Origin: Stenotrophomonas nitritireducens
GTDB taxonomy: Bacteria > Pseudomonadota > Gammaproteobacteria > Xanthomonadales > Xanthomonadaceae
NCBI RefSeq assembly: GCF_001431425.1
Contig: NZ_LDJG01000012.1
Span: forward strand, 1 to 64,000
Length of the DNA: 64,000 bases
Direction: 5' to 3'
Shown here: positions 1 through 8,130 of the stretch, in pieces
How the letters are laid out: each line of letters begins with the position of its first letter
How positions within the stretch are numbered: the stretch's first letter is position 1
Made by a program: the position numbers and the translations under genes
The notes under the pieces: generated by a model
What the model was told of the DNA's origin: nothing
The model's database searches: none
What the model saw: only the letters and a program-made list of their open reading frames with translations

Positions 1-144
1 TCATACACAGTACTTGTCATTGTAAATCTGCTACTCTGAGCACTGTGATTACATATGATGGTTACTTTTTTGTCGCAGACGCATCGACCACCGAGATCTA
101 CACTAGGGTTGTCGTCGGCAGCGTGAGATGTGTATCAGGGACCG
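1..144. other. Sequencing adapter and non-genomic contig end
   Basis: Bases 85-103 are identical to the 3' part of the Illumina P5 sequence. They are followed by an 8-base stretch (104-111) where an i5 index belongs. Bases 112-124 match the Nextera read-1 adapter, and 126-135 match the transposon mosaic end, with one mismatch at 125 and three in the last nine bases to 144. Bases 1-84 are AT-rich, unlike everything after 145, and look like low-quality read end or further adapter. Genuine genomic DNA starts at about 145. This is read directly from the sequence using known adapter sequences. Confidence 0.92.
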
Positions 145-1043
145 TGCTGCAGGCGCCCAGCGCGCTGCTGTCGCTGGCCGCCTGCAGCACGTCCCGGCCC
201 CTGGTCCACGGCGAACCCGCCGTATCGGCCCCGGTCGCCCCGGCGCCTGCCGCGGTTGTCGCCGACGGCGCCAACGACAACCTCAACGCGGTGCTGTGGA
301 TACAGCGCTCGCAGGAATATCGCGCCAACTCCCTGCAGACCTGGCGTGCCGCCGCCGCGCAGCTGGACCGCGCGCTGGCCGACCGCTCGTGGACCGCGCT
401 GCTGCCCGAGGAAGGCGGCAGCCACCAGTCGGCCGCGTTGAAGCCGGCGGTGGTGGTGGACGTGGACGAGACCGTGCTGGACAACTCGCCCTACCAGGCG
501 CGGCTGGTGCGCAATGGCGGCAGCTACGACGACGCCACCTGGGATGCCTGGGTGGCCGAAGGCAAGGCCGGCGCGGTGCCGGGCGCGGTGGAATTCGCCA
601 AGGCCGCCGCGGCCAAGGGCGTGACCATGATCTACATCACCAACCGCACCGAGCACATGAAGGATGTCACCCTGGCCAACCTGCGCCGGCTCGGCTTCCC
701 GGTGGCCGGCGACGATGTCTACCTGGGCCTGGACAAGTACGTGCCCGGCTGCGAGCAGGAAGGCAGCGAGAAGGCCTGCCGCCGCCAGCTGGTGGCGCAG
801 AAGTACCGCGTGCTGATGCAGTTCGGCGACCAGCTCAGCGATTTCGGCGCGATCAGCGCCAACACCCAGGCCGGCCGCGATGCGCTGCTGCAGGCCCACC
901 AGGACTGGTTCGGCCAGCGCTGGTGGATGCTGTCCAACCCGACCTATGGCGGCTGGGAGCCGGCGCAGTTCAACAATGCCTGGTCGCTGCCCGAATCCGA
1001 GCGCCGCGCCGCCAAGCGCGCCGCGCTGGACGTCGCCCAATGA
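144..1043 (+). CDS. 5'-nucleotidase, lipoprotein e(P4) family (acid phosphatase), 5'-truncated
   Basis: HAD-superfamily class IIIB phosphatase that dephosphorylates nucleotides or other phosphomonoesters at the cell envelope. The HAD motif I (DVDET, codons at 459-473) supplies the two catalytic aspartates. Motif II is the YITNR segment near 632, and the GDQLSDF segment near 824 carries the distal acidic residues. A lipobox (LAAC, near 174-185) directly follows the adapter junction, so the protein is a lipoprotein whose start codon and most of its signal peptide are missing. The open frame upstream to 45 is adapter-derived and not real. The stop codon overlaps the pyrF start (ATGA), suggesting translational coupling. 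Family assignment is firm; the physiological substrate is not known. Confidence 0.88.
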   Translation: MLQAPSALLSLAACSTSRPLVHGEPAVSAPVAPAPAAVVADGANDNLNAVLWIQRSQEYRANSLQTWRAAAAQLDRALADRSWTALLPEEGGSHQSAALKPAVVVDVDETVLDNSPYQARLVRNGGSYDDATWDAWVAEGKAGAVPGAVEFAKAAAAKGVTMIYITNRTEHMKDVTLANLRRLGFPVAGDDVYLGLDKYVPGCEQEGSEKACRRQLVAQKYRVLMQFGDQLSDFGAISANTQAGRDALLQAHQDWFGQRWWMLSNPTYGGWEPAQFNNAWSLPESERRAAKRAALDVAQ

Positions 1044-1759
1044 GCCGCGGCCCGCTGCCGCTGCGCACCGACGAGCGCCTGATCTTCGCGCTCGACGTGC
1101 CGGGGCGCGCGGAGGCCATCGACTGGGTGGAGCGGCTCGGTGACGCCGTGTCGTTCTACAAGATCGGCATGGAGCTGCTGGCCTCGGGCGAGTACTTCGC
1201 GGTACTCGACGAACTGGCCAGGCGCGACAAGCGCGTGTTCGTCGATCTCAAGTTCTTCGATATTCCCGCCACCATCGCCGGCGTCATCCGCCGCCTGTCG
1301 CAGTGGCCGGTGAGCTACTGCACGATCCATGGCTGGCACCCGGCGATGATGGAAGCCGCCGCCGCGGCCAACACCTCGGACATGCGCCTGCTGGCGGTGA
1401 CCGTGTTGACCTCGATGGGCCGCCCGGACCTGGCGCAGATGGGCATCGACCGCGAGCCGGTGGAAGTGGTGGTCGAGCGCGCGCTGGCCGCGCAGCGCGC
1501 CGGCATCGACGGCGTGATCGCGTCCGGCCAGGAGGCCGCGCCGATCCGCGCCGCCACCGGCGCCGGTTTTTCCATCGTCTGCCCGGGCATCCGTCCCGGC
1601 GGCCCGGTCGGCGACGACCAGCAGCGCACGGTCGGCGTGGCGCAGGCATTCGATGATGGCGCCGACGCCATCGTCGTTGGCCGCCCGATCCGCCTGGCAT
1701 CCGACCCGCGCGCAGCCGCGCAGGCCATGCAGCGCGAGATTGCAGATTTCTTCAATTGA
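1040..1759 (+). CDS. pyrF: Orotidine 5'-phosphate decarboxylase
   Basis: Converts OMP to UMP, the last step of de novo pyrimidine synthesis, in the cytoplasm. The 239-residue length is normal for the short bacterial form. The catalytic D-x-K-x-x-D-I signature is present as D69, K71 and D74 (VDLKFFDIP). The C-terminal phosphate-binding region includes CPGIRP and VVGRPI. The ATG at 1040 overlaps the stop of the preceding phosphatase gene, and a frame open far upstream of it has no support. It is followed by an AT-rich spacer and a candidate small RNA unit. Confidence 0.96.
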   Translation: MSRGPLPLRTDERLIFALDVPGRAEAIDWVERLGDAVSFYKIGMELLASGEYFAVLDELARRDKRVFVDLKFFDIPATIAGVIRRLSQWPVSYCTIHGWHPAMMEAAAAANTSDMRLLAVTVLTSMGRPDLAQMGIDREPVEVVVERALAAQRAGIDGVIASGQEAAPIRAATGAGFSIVCPGIRPGGPVGDDQQRTVGVAQAFDDGADAIVVGRPIRLASDPRAAAQAMQREIADFFN

Positions 1760-1792
1760 AAATCAATTACTTACGCATTGATTCATGAAGTG

Positions 1793-1821
1793 TTGCATTA
1801 ACTGAAGTGGGCGCGTAGGCT
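1793..1821 (+). promoter_or_regulatory. Candidate sigma-70 promoter after pyrF
   Basis: TTGCAT (1793-1798) and TAGGCT (1816-1821) are separated by exactly 17 bases within an AT-rich island just after pyrF. The -10 match is modest. A start near 1828 would lead into a stack of hairpins ending at a clear terminator at 1880-1916, with no open frame. This is an inference from spacing and context. Confidence 0.35.
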
Positions 1822-1827
1822 GTGCCC

Positions 1828-1916
1828 GTCCCGGCCATGCCGGCGATGTGTCACATGTCCCCGGCCCAGCCGGTTTGAGGAGGTTCGCCACCGGCAACGG
1901 GGCGGCCTCTTTTTTT
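1828..1916 (+). ncRNA. Candidate small structured RNA (about 90 nt)
   Basis: The interval contains no plausible coding frame but a run of perfect short inverted repeats. These are CCGGC/GCCGG at 1831-1843, ATGTG/CACAT at 1846-1856, CCGGC/GCCGG at 1861-1873, and a terminator stem with a seven-T tail at 1880-1916. A promoter-like pair lies just upstream. This hairpin stack is what a small regulatory RNA looks like. It could equally be the 3' end of the pyrF message. No known RNA family was recognised. Confidence 0.4.
1880..1916 (+). terminator. Rho-independent terminator
   Basis: A GAGG-TT-CGCC arm (1880-1889) pairs with a GGCG-G-CCTC arm (1901-1909), with G-U wobbles in the middle, and is followed by seven T residues (1910-1916). 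It ends either the pyrF transcript or the small RNA proposed at 1828-1916. Confidence 0.7.
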
Positions 1917-2011
1917 ATGCCTGCAACCGGGAAGCCCTTCCCGCCCCCGCTTGCCGCTGTCACCGGACAGGCCGCAAGATGCGACGGCCCCGGGGGAGGA
2001 CCAACGACGCC

Positions 2012-2986
2012 ATGCCACGCCGTTCATCTCGCAGCCGTACGCATCTTTCGCATCTGCTGTTCCTGTCCCTGTGCGCCGCGACCGTGTTCGGCAGCGGCTG
2101 CCGGCGGTCGCAGGAGCCCCTGCCAGGGGCCGCCACGGAACCGGCCGCGGCCGTGCGCCAGCTGGTCCAGCACCTGCACGACAACGACCTGGCCGGCTAT
2201 GCCCGCGCGGCGGTGCCGCCCGAGGAATACGCGGAACTGGAGACGGCCTGGGCCCAGGGCCACAGCCGCTGGCCGCTGGACGAACTGCCCCTGCACGACA
2301 AGCTGCCGGCGCTGCTGGCCTCGCTGTCGGCGCCCGATGCGGAAACCCGGCTGCAGCGGGCGTTCAGGGCGCAGATCGCCGGGCAGACCGCCGGCGTGCG
2401 CCAGGCCGCGCACTCGCTGGGCCTGTTCGGCGAGCAGTACATCAGCCACCAGGGCGACTACAGCGACGACGAGCGCGCCCACTACGTGCAGCTGGTCAAG
2501 GCGCTCAGCGCCTGGGCGCAGGCCGCGCCGCTTTCCGATTCCAAGCTGGCGCGCTCGACCATCGCCACCCTGACCGCCGCCGCGCGCGCCACCGGGCTGG
2601 ACAGCGACGCTGCCCTGCAGGAAGCGGGCATGACCGGCAGCCTGCAGCGCTTGTCGCCGTTCGCCGCGGCCGCCAAGCAGGTGCTGGCCGGCTACGGGTT
2701 GTCGCTGGACGACAGCATCGCGCAGCTGCGCACCGGGCTGGCCAGCCAGGAAGGCGATCGCGCTGTCGTCCATGTGCAATATCCCTTGGCCGGCCAGGAG
2801 ATCGACCTGCAGGTGGTGCTGGCGCGCCGCCAGGGACGCTGGTACCTGGCCCGCACCCTGGCCGAAGCGGACGCGGCGCTGGCGGCCGCGCGCGCTGCCG
2901 CGCCGGCGCCCGAGGAGGGCCAGGCTTCCCCGGACGGCGCCGGCACCGACACCGGGAACAGCCCGGCTGCGGCGGCTAAGCCATAA
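2012..2986 (+). CDS. Hypothetical lipoprotein
   Basis: A 324-residue protein with an arginine-rich N-terminus, a hydrophobic stretch and a lipobox ending in C30 (FGSGC), so it is probably an envelope lipoprotein. The body is alpha-helical in character, followed by a short C-terminal domain with alternating hydrophobic residues (VVHVQYPLAGQEIDLQVVL) and an Ala/Pro-rich tail. I chose the ATG at 2012 because a purine-rich GGGGGAGGA lies 11 bases upstream; an in-frame start at 1979 would put about a dozen extra charged residues before the signal. No family was recognised. It ends immediately before plsB, with the plsB -10 element overlapping its stop codon. Confidence 0.75.
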   Translation: MPRRSSRSRTHLSHLLFLSLCAATVFGSGCRRSQEPLPGAATEPAAAVRQLVQHLHDNDLAGYARAAVPPEEYAELETAWAQGHSRWPLDELPLHDKLPALLASLSAPDAETRLQRAFRAQIAGQTAGVRQAAHSLGLFGEQYISHQGDYSDDERAHYVQLVKALSAWAQAAPLSDSKLARSTIATLTAAARATGLDSDAALQEAGMTGSLQRLSPFAAAAKQVLAGYGLSLDDSIAQLRTGLASQEGDRAVVHVQYPLAGQEIDLQVVLARRQGRWYLARTLAEADAALAAARAAAPAPEEGQASPDGAGTDTGNSPAAAAKP

Positions 2987-2987
2987 T
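2982..2987 (+). promoter_or_regulatory. -10 element of leaderless plsB transcript
   Basis: CATAAT (five of six consensus bases) overlaps the stop codon of the lipoprotein gene and lies seven bases before the ATG at 2995. That spacing puts the transcription start at or next to the start codon. No Shine-Dalgarno sequence precedes that ATG. See the recurring pattern at 6221, 33620, 39244, 55024 and 62166. Confidence 0.45.
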
Positions 2988-2994
2988 GTCGCCG

Positions 2995-5601
2995 ATGTCG
3001 AAACAGAACTCCCGGCCCGAACAGGGCGAACTCCTGCCGTCGGGCGAGGCCAGCGCCCCGGCCGCCGCCCCCCTGCCTCCGGCTCCGGCCGGCCGTCCGC
3101 CCGTGCGCCAGGGCCGTCGCCCACTGTGGTCGCGCCTGCTCGGCCGGCTGATCGAGCCGTGGCTGGGCCTGAAGATCGAACCGGAACAACTGCAGCACGA
3201 CCCGGCGCAGCCGGTGGTCTACGTGCTGGAAGACTACGGCCTGTCCAACGCGCTGATCCTGGACAAGGCGTGCCGCGACGCCGGCCTGCCGTCGCCGCTG
3301 GTGCCGCTGCCCGGCGATCCGACCGGTCGCAAGCGCGCCTATGTGGCGCTGTCGCGGCGCTCGAGCAACAACGCGCTGATCCCCGAACAGCGCGGCGCCC
3401 GCACCCATTCCGATTCGCTGGCCCGGCTGCTGCAGGCGCACCGCGCCAACCCGGCGCTGGACGTGCAGCTGGTGCCGGTGTCGATCTTCGTCGGCCGCGC
3501 CCCGGACAAGCAGAGCGGCTGGTTCGCCGTGCTGTTCTCGGAGAACTGGGCGCTGGTCGGCCGCTTCCGCCGCCTGCTGGCGGTGCTGCTCAACGGCCGC
3601 GACAGCATCGTGCGCTTCGCCGCGCCGATTTCGCTGCGCGAGACGGTGGAGGAAGGACTGGAGCCGGAGCGCACGGTGCGCAAGCTGCAGCGCGTGCTGC
3701 GCGCGCACTTCCGCCGCATCCGCGAATCGATCATCGGCCCGGATCTTTCCACCCGCCGCCTGCTGGTGGACAAGGTGCTGGAAGCCGATACGGTGCGCGA
3801 GGCCATCGCCGCACAGGCCAAGCGCGACAACTCCAAGCCGACCGACGCCTGGAAGAAGGCCCAGGCCTACGCCTGGGAGATCGCCGCCGACTATTCCACC
3901 CCGGTGGTGCGCTCGGCCAGCTTCCTGCTCAGCCACGTCTGGAACCGCATCTACGCCGGCGTGCTGGTCCACCACCTGGACAAGTTCAAGGAAGCCGCGC
4001 CTGGGCACGAAGTCGTCTATGTGCCCAGCCACCGCAGCCACATGGACTACCTGCTGCTGAGCTACCTGCTGTACGACCGCGGCATCGTGCCGCCGCACAT
4101 CTTCGCCGGCATCAACCTCAACCTGCCGGTGGTCGGCACCCTGCTGCGCAAGGGCGGCGCGTTCTTTGCGCGGCGCAGCTTCCGCGGCAATCCGCTGTAC
4201 TCGGCGGTGTTCTCCGAATACATGGCGCAGCTGGTCTCCGGTGGCTATTCCATCGAGTACTTCGTCGAAGGCGGGCGCTCGCGTACCGGCCGCCTGCTGC
4301 AGCCCAAGGGCGGCGTGATCTCGATGACCCTGCGCGCGTTCCTGCGCCAGCCGCGCAAGCCGGTGCTGTTCCAGCCCATCTACATCGGCTACGAGAAGCT
4401 GATGGAGGGCAACAGCTACCTGGACGAACTGTCCGGCCGGCCGAAGGAAAAGGAATCGATCTGGGCGCTGCTGTGGGGCATCCCCAAGGTGCTCAAGCAG
4501 AACTACGGCCAGGTGGTGGTGAACTTCGGCGAGCCGATCGCGTTGAACGACGTCCTGGCCGAGCATGCGCCCGAGTGGGACGGCCAGCCGGTGCCCGAGG
4601 ACGAGAAGCCGACGTGGCTGATGAAGACGGTCGACGCGCTGGCGCAGAACATCAACGTGCATGTCAATGCCGCCGCCGACGTCAACCCGATCAACCTGCT
4701 GGCGCTGGCGCTGCTGTCCACGCCCAAGCATGCGATGGGCGAGGCCGACCTGATCGCGCAGATCGAGCTGTGCAAGAAGCTGCTGGTCGAGATGCCGTAC
4801 TCGGACCGGGTGACGGTCACCCCGCACTCGCCCGAGCGCATCATCGCCCACGCCGAGGAGATCAACGTCCTCACCCGCGTCAAGCACCCGCTGGGCGACG
4901 TGCTCAGCGTCAGCGGCGACACCGCGGTGCTGCTGAGCTATTTCCGCAACAACGTGCTGCACCTGTTCACCGCGTCCTCGTGGGTGGCGTGCTGCTTCCA
5001 GAACAACCGCCGCATGAGCCGCGCCGGCCTGCTGCGACTGGGTCGCGGGCTGTACCCGTTCCTGCAGCAGGAGCTGTTCCTGCCGTGGAGCGAGGACGAG
5101 TTCGCCGCGCGCATCGAGCAGACCATCAACGTGTTCGTGCGCGAAGGCCTGTTGCAGCAGGTGGGCGAGGACGAGGGCGGCATGCTCGCGCGCAGCACCG
5201 GCCAGACCGACGAGGTGTTCCGCCTGCGTGCCATCGGCCATTCGCTGCAGCAGGCGTTCGAGCGCTACTACATCGCCATCTCGGTGCTGGTGAAGAACAG
5301 CCCCGGCGTGCTCGGCGCGGCCGAACTGGAAAGCCTGTGCCAGCAGGCCGCACAGCGCCTGAGCCTGCTCTACGCCCCGGCCGCGCCGGAGTTCTTCGAC
5401 AAGACCCTGTTCCGCGGCTTCATCCAGAAGATGCGCGAACTGCGCCTGGTCTGGCCGGACGAGAACAGCAAGCTGCTGTTCGACGAGCGCCTCGACGCCT
5501 GGGCCAAGGACGCCAAGTTCATCCTCGGCCGCGAATTGCGCCACACCATCGAGCGCGTGAGCCCGGAAGCGGTGAAGCCGGAGGAGCCGGCGGCTGGCTG
5601 A
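2995..5601 (+). CDS. plsB: Glycerol-3-phosphate 1-O-acyltransferase
   Basis: Inner-membrane-associated enzyme that acylates sn-glycerol 3-phosphate to lysophosphatidate, the first step of phospholipid synthesis. The 868-residue length fits the large PlsB type. The catalytic H-x4-D motif is HRSHMD with H346 and D351. The substrate-binding block GGRSRTGR and the downstream QPIYIGYEKLMEG segment follow in the expected order. Two starts are possible, ATG at 2986 (overlapping the previous stop) or at 2995. I prefer 2995 because a -10 element lies seven bases ahead and neither start has a ribosome-binding site. Confidence 0.95.
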   Translation: MSKQNSRPEQGELLPSGEASAPAAAPLPPAPAGRPPVRQGRRPLWSRLLGRLIEPWLGLKIEPEQLQHDPAQPVVYVLEDYGLSNALILDKACRDAGLPSPLVPLPGDPTGRKRAYVALSRRSSNNALIPEQRGARTHSDSLARLLQAHRANPALDVQLVPVSIFVGRAPDKQSGWFAVLFSENWALVGRFRRLLAVLLNGRDSIVRFAAPISLRETVEEGLEPERTVRKLQRVLRAHFRRIRESIIGPDLSTRRLLVDKVLEADTVREAIAAQAKRDNSKPTDAWKKAQAYAWEIAADYSTPVVRSASFLLSHVWNRIYAGVLVHHLDKFKEAAPGHEVVYVPSHRSHMDYLLLSYLLYDRGIVPPHIFAGINLNLPVVGTLLRKGGAFFARRSFRGNPLYSAVFSEYMAQLVSGGYSIEYFVEGGRSRTGRLLQPKGGVISMTLRAFLRQPRKPVLFQPIYIGYEKLMEGNSYLDELSGRPKEKESIWALLWGIPKVLKQNYGQVVVNFGEPIALNDVLAEHAPEWDGQPVPEDEKPTWLMKTVDALAQNINVHVNAAADVNPINLLALALLSTPKHAMGEADLIAQIELCKKLLVEMPYSDRVTVTPHSPERIIAHAEEINVLTRVKHPLGDVLSVSGDTAVLLSYFRNNVLHLFTASSWVACCFQNNRRMSRAGLLRLGRGLYPFLQQELFLPWSEDEFAARIEQTINVFVREGLLQQVGEDEGGMLARSTGQTDEVFRLRAIGHSLQQAFERYYIAISVLVKNSPGVLGAAELESLCQQAAQRLSLLYAPAAPEFFDKTLFRGFIQKMRELRLVWPDENSKLLFDERLDAWAKDAKFILGRELRHTIERVSPEAVKPEEPAAG

Positions 5602-5641
5602 AAGAGCCCGCCGCGACGCAACGAAGGAAGGGGAGGCGGCG

Positions 5642-5869
5642 ATGTGGCGGAGCGGCCTTTTCGCGGCGGTGGCGATTGTCTGCTCGCTGGCGGCGGTACA
5701 TGTCGTGCGCGCGAAGCCGCGCAGCATTTCCACATTGCCCGAACCTTCGGATGAAGTGAGGGCGTTGCTGGGAACCGGAAGGAAGACCGCCGCTATCCAG
5801 GCCTAGCGGCGGCAATGCGGCGCATTGTTGCTGGAAGCGAGCCGGGCCATCGACCACTACATGGCCTGA
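5642..5869 (+). pseudogene. Small L7/L12-C-terminal-like protein interrupted by in-frame TAG
   Basis: A well-placed ribosome-binding site (AGGGGAGG) precedes an ATG at 5642. The first 54 codons encode an N-terminal membrane or signal helix and then a segment ending LLGTGRKTAAIQA. A TAG at 5804-5806 stops the frame, yet reading on gives RRQCGALLLEASRAIDHYMA before TGA at 5867-5869. Joined with a tyrosine at the TAG, the two halves resemble the helix-turn-helix of the ribosomal L7/L12 C-terminal fold (pattern RALL-GRK-AI--YR-------EA--AID), which also occurs in small membrane-anchored proteins. One base change (TAC or TAT to TAG) would explain the break. It could be a real null allele, a truncated 54-residue product, or a sequencing error. 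The family link is by pattern only. Confidence 0.6.
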
Positions 5870-5978
5870 GAACAGGGACACCGGCTTTGCGGAAGCGGGC
5901 CTGCCCGCGGATGCTTTCCAGCCAGCCTGCATGGGGCATCTGCAGGTCACGGCCGCCGGATGGATCGGGAACACGTAC

Positions 5979-5992
5979 CGGGCACGTGCCCG
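5979..5992. repeat. Perfect 14-bp palindrome between convergent genes
   Basis: CGGGCACGTGCCCG is a perfect palindrome 16 bases beyond the stop of the leftward YdcH-like gene. It has no T-run, so it is either a weak bidirectional terminator stem or a protein site. Nothing else is visible in 5870-6007. Confidence 0.4.
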
Positions 5993-6007
5993 CGCCGGCG
6001 TCGGAAT

Positions 6008-6214
6008 TCAGGCCGGCTCGTCGGGGATCAGCATGCTTTCCAGTTGCGCGATGCAGTCCTTGAGCTGCAGCTTGCGCTTCTTCAGGCGCTTGGCTTCCAG
6101 GTCGTCGTCCGGGTTGGCCGCCAGTTTCGCTATGCGTTCGTCCAGGCTGCGATGTTCGGCCTTGAGCGCGACAAGGCGCTGGGCGATTTCTTCGGGGGCC
6201 GGGGGCGATTGCAT
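6008..6214 (-). CDS. YdcH/DUF465 family small protein
   Basis: A 68-residue, highly charged, coiled-coil-like protein. The LKAEHRSLDERIAKL half and the KRLKKRKLQLKDCIAQLE half are the two helices typical of the YdcH (DUF465) family, whose function is unknown. The ATG at 6214 is supported by a TATGCT element exactly six bases upstream, implying a leaderless transcript. The frame stays open further upstream but that part overlaps the epimerase gene and is not credible. Confidence 0.82.
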   Translation of the reverse strand: MQSPPAPEEIAQRLVALKAEHRSLDERIAKLAANPDDDLEAKRLKKRKLQLKDCIAQLESMLIPDEPA

Positions 6215-6220
6215 CGCCGC

Positions 6221-6226
6221 AGCATA
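6221..6226 (-). promoter_or_regulatory. -10 element of leaderless YdcH-like gene
   Basis: TATGCT on the minus strand, then six bases (GCGGCG) and the ATG at 6214. The predicted transcription start is the A of the ATG. No ribosome-binding site is present. Confidence 0.5.
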
Positions 6227-6245
6227 CAAGCCGCGCAGGCGCGCG

Positions 6246-7094
6246 TCATCGCGCGGCGGGCGCGCATGACCAACGCAGCCGGAACCCTGCCGAGATCGTG
6301 GCGCCGGGCGCCAGGCGACGGTCCGGATACAGGTTGAACGCATCCGGTGGCGCGGTCTGCGGCTCGACGCAGGTGGCGTGCGCCGGCTCGTCGAATACCA
6401 CCCAGTGTGTACAGCCCGAGCGCAGCCGCAGGGTCTGTTGCCGGCGATGCAGCAGCACCGGCCGGTGGTTGAGGAAGCAGTCGTCCCACGGGCCGCATGG
6501 CACCGCGCCTGGAGGCGGTATCGCGATCCCCGCGCCGTCGCGCGGGAAACAGGCGTCCGGCGCGAAATCCAGCGCATCAGGCTTGTGGAACCAGGGATGC
6601 CAGCCGATGACGGGCAGCGGCATCGGTTGCGGGCCGGCTTCAACCGACAGGTGCAGGCGCAAGCCATGCCTGCTGATGGCGATGCGTTGGGTGGCAACGC
6701 CGCCGAAGGGCCAGCGCTCGTCCTCGGGCAAAGGCAGTACCAGTTCGATGGCGGCCATCGATTGCCTCCGGACCTGCCACGGCAGCACGAAACCGACACC
6801 ATGGATGGCGTGGGCGCCAAGATTGGACGGCAGCCGATGGTTGCGGCCATCGAAGCGGAAGCGGCCATCGCGGATGCGCCCGGCCCACGGCAGCATCGGG
6901 TAGCAGCCCCAGCAGATCGCGGCCGGGGTTTCGTCGTGGCCGACCAGCCAGGGCACGCCCTGGTAATGGATCTGCGCGATGCGCCCGCCGGCTTCCGGCG
7001 CGACGTCCACGCTCAACGCCGGTCCGCCGAGCCGGATCAGCCGGCCCGGTGCCAATGGCCGAAGCGCAGCGTCCGCCGCCGGCTCATCCGCCAT
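6246..7094 (-). CDS. Aldose 1-epimerase (galactose mutarotase-like)
   Basis: Interconverts alpha and beta anomers of a sugar, here probably xylose or an oligosaccharide end product. The 282-residue protein has the family landmarks: an H98-G pair in a NLGAHAIHG segment, H166 in IGWHPWF, and a late acidic residue in CVEPQ that acts as catalytic base in mutarotases. No signal peptide is seen, so it is cytoplasmic. Its start overlaps the end of the GH43 gene by 11 bases, placing it last in the TonB receptor-transporter-GH43 operon. The precise sugar is inferred from context. Confidence 0.85.
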   Translation of the reverse strand: MADEPAADAALRPLAPGRLIRLGGPALSVDVAPEAGGRIAQIHYQGVPWLVGHDETPAAICWGCYPMLPWAGRIRDGRFRFDGRNHRLPSNLGAHAIHGVGFVLPWQVRRQSMAAIELVLPLPEDERWPFGGVATQRIAISRHGLRLHLSVEAGPQPMPLPVIGWHPWFHKPDALDFAPDACFPRDGAGIAIPPPGAVPCGPWDDCFLNHRPVLLHRRQQTLRLRSGCTHWVVFDEPAHATCVEPQTAPPDAFNLYPDRRLAPGATISAGFRLRWSCAPAAR

Positions 7095-8103
7095 AGGGGT
7101 GCAGGGTAGCGATCCTGCCGTCGGCGTCGTGGTGCAGTTCGGTGACCTTGATGTTGCGCAGATGGGTCACGCCGCCGGACAGGATGGCGTCGTGGTAGTA
7201 CAGCCACCAGCGGCCGTCGAACTCGATGATGGAATGGTGCGTGGTCCAGCCGATCACCGGGGTCAGGATGACGCCCTGGTACACGAACGGCCCGTAGGGG
7301 TTGTCGCCGATGGCGTAGCACAGCAGGTGGGTGTCGCCGGTGGAATAGGACAGGTAGTAGCGGCCCTGGTGGACGTGCAGCCACGGACCTTCGAAATAGC
7401 GGCGCTCGTGATCGCCGGCCAGCAGTGGATTGCCGTCCTCGTCCACGATAAGCACTTCGCGCGTCGGCTCGGCGAGCCGCTTCATGTCCGCCGTCAGGCG
7501 CGCCACGCGCGGCCCGAGCGCGGGTTCGTCGGCGGCCGGTTCCTCGTGCGCCGGGTCGTAGCGGTTGTCGCGGTACTTCTGCATCTGCCCGCCCCAGATG
7601 CCGCCGAAGTAGAGGTAGTGCCCGCCATCGGCATCGGCGAATACCGCCGGATCGATCGAATAGGTGCCGGCGATGGGCTCGGGCTCGGCCCGGAACGGAC
7701 CCTCCGGGCGCTCGCCAACGGCGACGCCGATCTGGAAGATGCCGTCGGCGCGCTTGGCCGGGAAATACAGGTAGTACCGGCCGTCGTGCGTCGCCGCGTC
7801 CGGCGCCCACATCTGCCCGGCAGCCCACGGTACGTCGTCCACATGCAGGGCCACGCCGCAGTCGACCGCCGGCGATTCCGGCGAGTCCTGGCGGAACACG
7901 TGGTAGTCCTGCATCCGGAAATGGCCGCCTTCGTCATCGAAGGCCGTGCCGCCGTCGATGTCGTGGGACGGATAGAGGAAAAGCCTGCCGTCGAACACAT
8001 GCGCCGACGGGTCGGCGGTGTGGATGTGGGTGACCAGCGGTTGGGAAATGGCTTTTGCGGCCAACGCCGACAGCTCGGCCTCGGTGTATTCAAGGTCTGC
8101 CAT
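7084..8103 (-). CDS. GH43 family beta-xylosidase/alpha-L-arabinofuranosidase
   Basis: Five-bladed beta-propeller glycosidase expected to release xylose or arabinose from imported xylo-oligosaccharides. The three conserved acidic residues are visible: D31 (TADPS, general base), D151 (YSIDPAVF, modulator) and E238 (YFEGPW, general acid). The 339-residue, single-domain protein lacks a signal peptide and so acts in the cytoplasm, matching its position directly after the sugar transporter gene. It overlaps the epimerase gene downstream. Whether xylose or arabinose is preferred cannot be told from the sequence. Confidence 0.9.
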   Translation of the reverse strand: MADLEYTEAELSALAAKAISQPLVTHIHTADPSAHVFDGRLFLYPSHDIDGGTAFDDEGGHFRMQDYHVFRQDSPESPAVDCGVALHVDDVPWAAGQMWAPDAATHDGRYYLYFPAKRADGIFQIGVAVGERPEGPFRAEPEPIAGTYSIDPAVFADADGGHYLYFGGIWGGQMQKYRDNRYDPAHEEPAADEPALGPRVARLTADMKRLAEPTREVLIVDEDGNPLLAGDHERRYFEGPWLHVHQGRYYLSYSTGDTHLLCYAIGDNPYGPFVYQGVILTPVIGWTTHHSIIEFDGRWWLYYHDAILSGGVTHLRNIKVTELHHDADGRIATLHPYGG

Positions 8104-8130
8104 GGATGTTCCTTGTGCGGGGGGACGGGC

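Noticed and set aside
45..143. Open frame joining the adapter region to the acid phosphatase gene
   Set aside because: The DNA before about 145 is adapter; the encoded residues have no relation to the lipoprotein signal peptide.
1846..1856. ATGTG-T-CACAT as a CRP/Clp binding site
   Set aside because: Clp/CRP sites need a six-base spacer between TGTGA and TCACA halves; here the arms are one base apart, fitting a small hairpin better.
2692..5733. A 1013-codon minus-strand frame opposite plsB
   Set aside because: Composition is His/Gln/Arg-rich shadow sequence; plsB on the plus strand has catalytic motifs.
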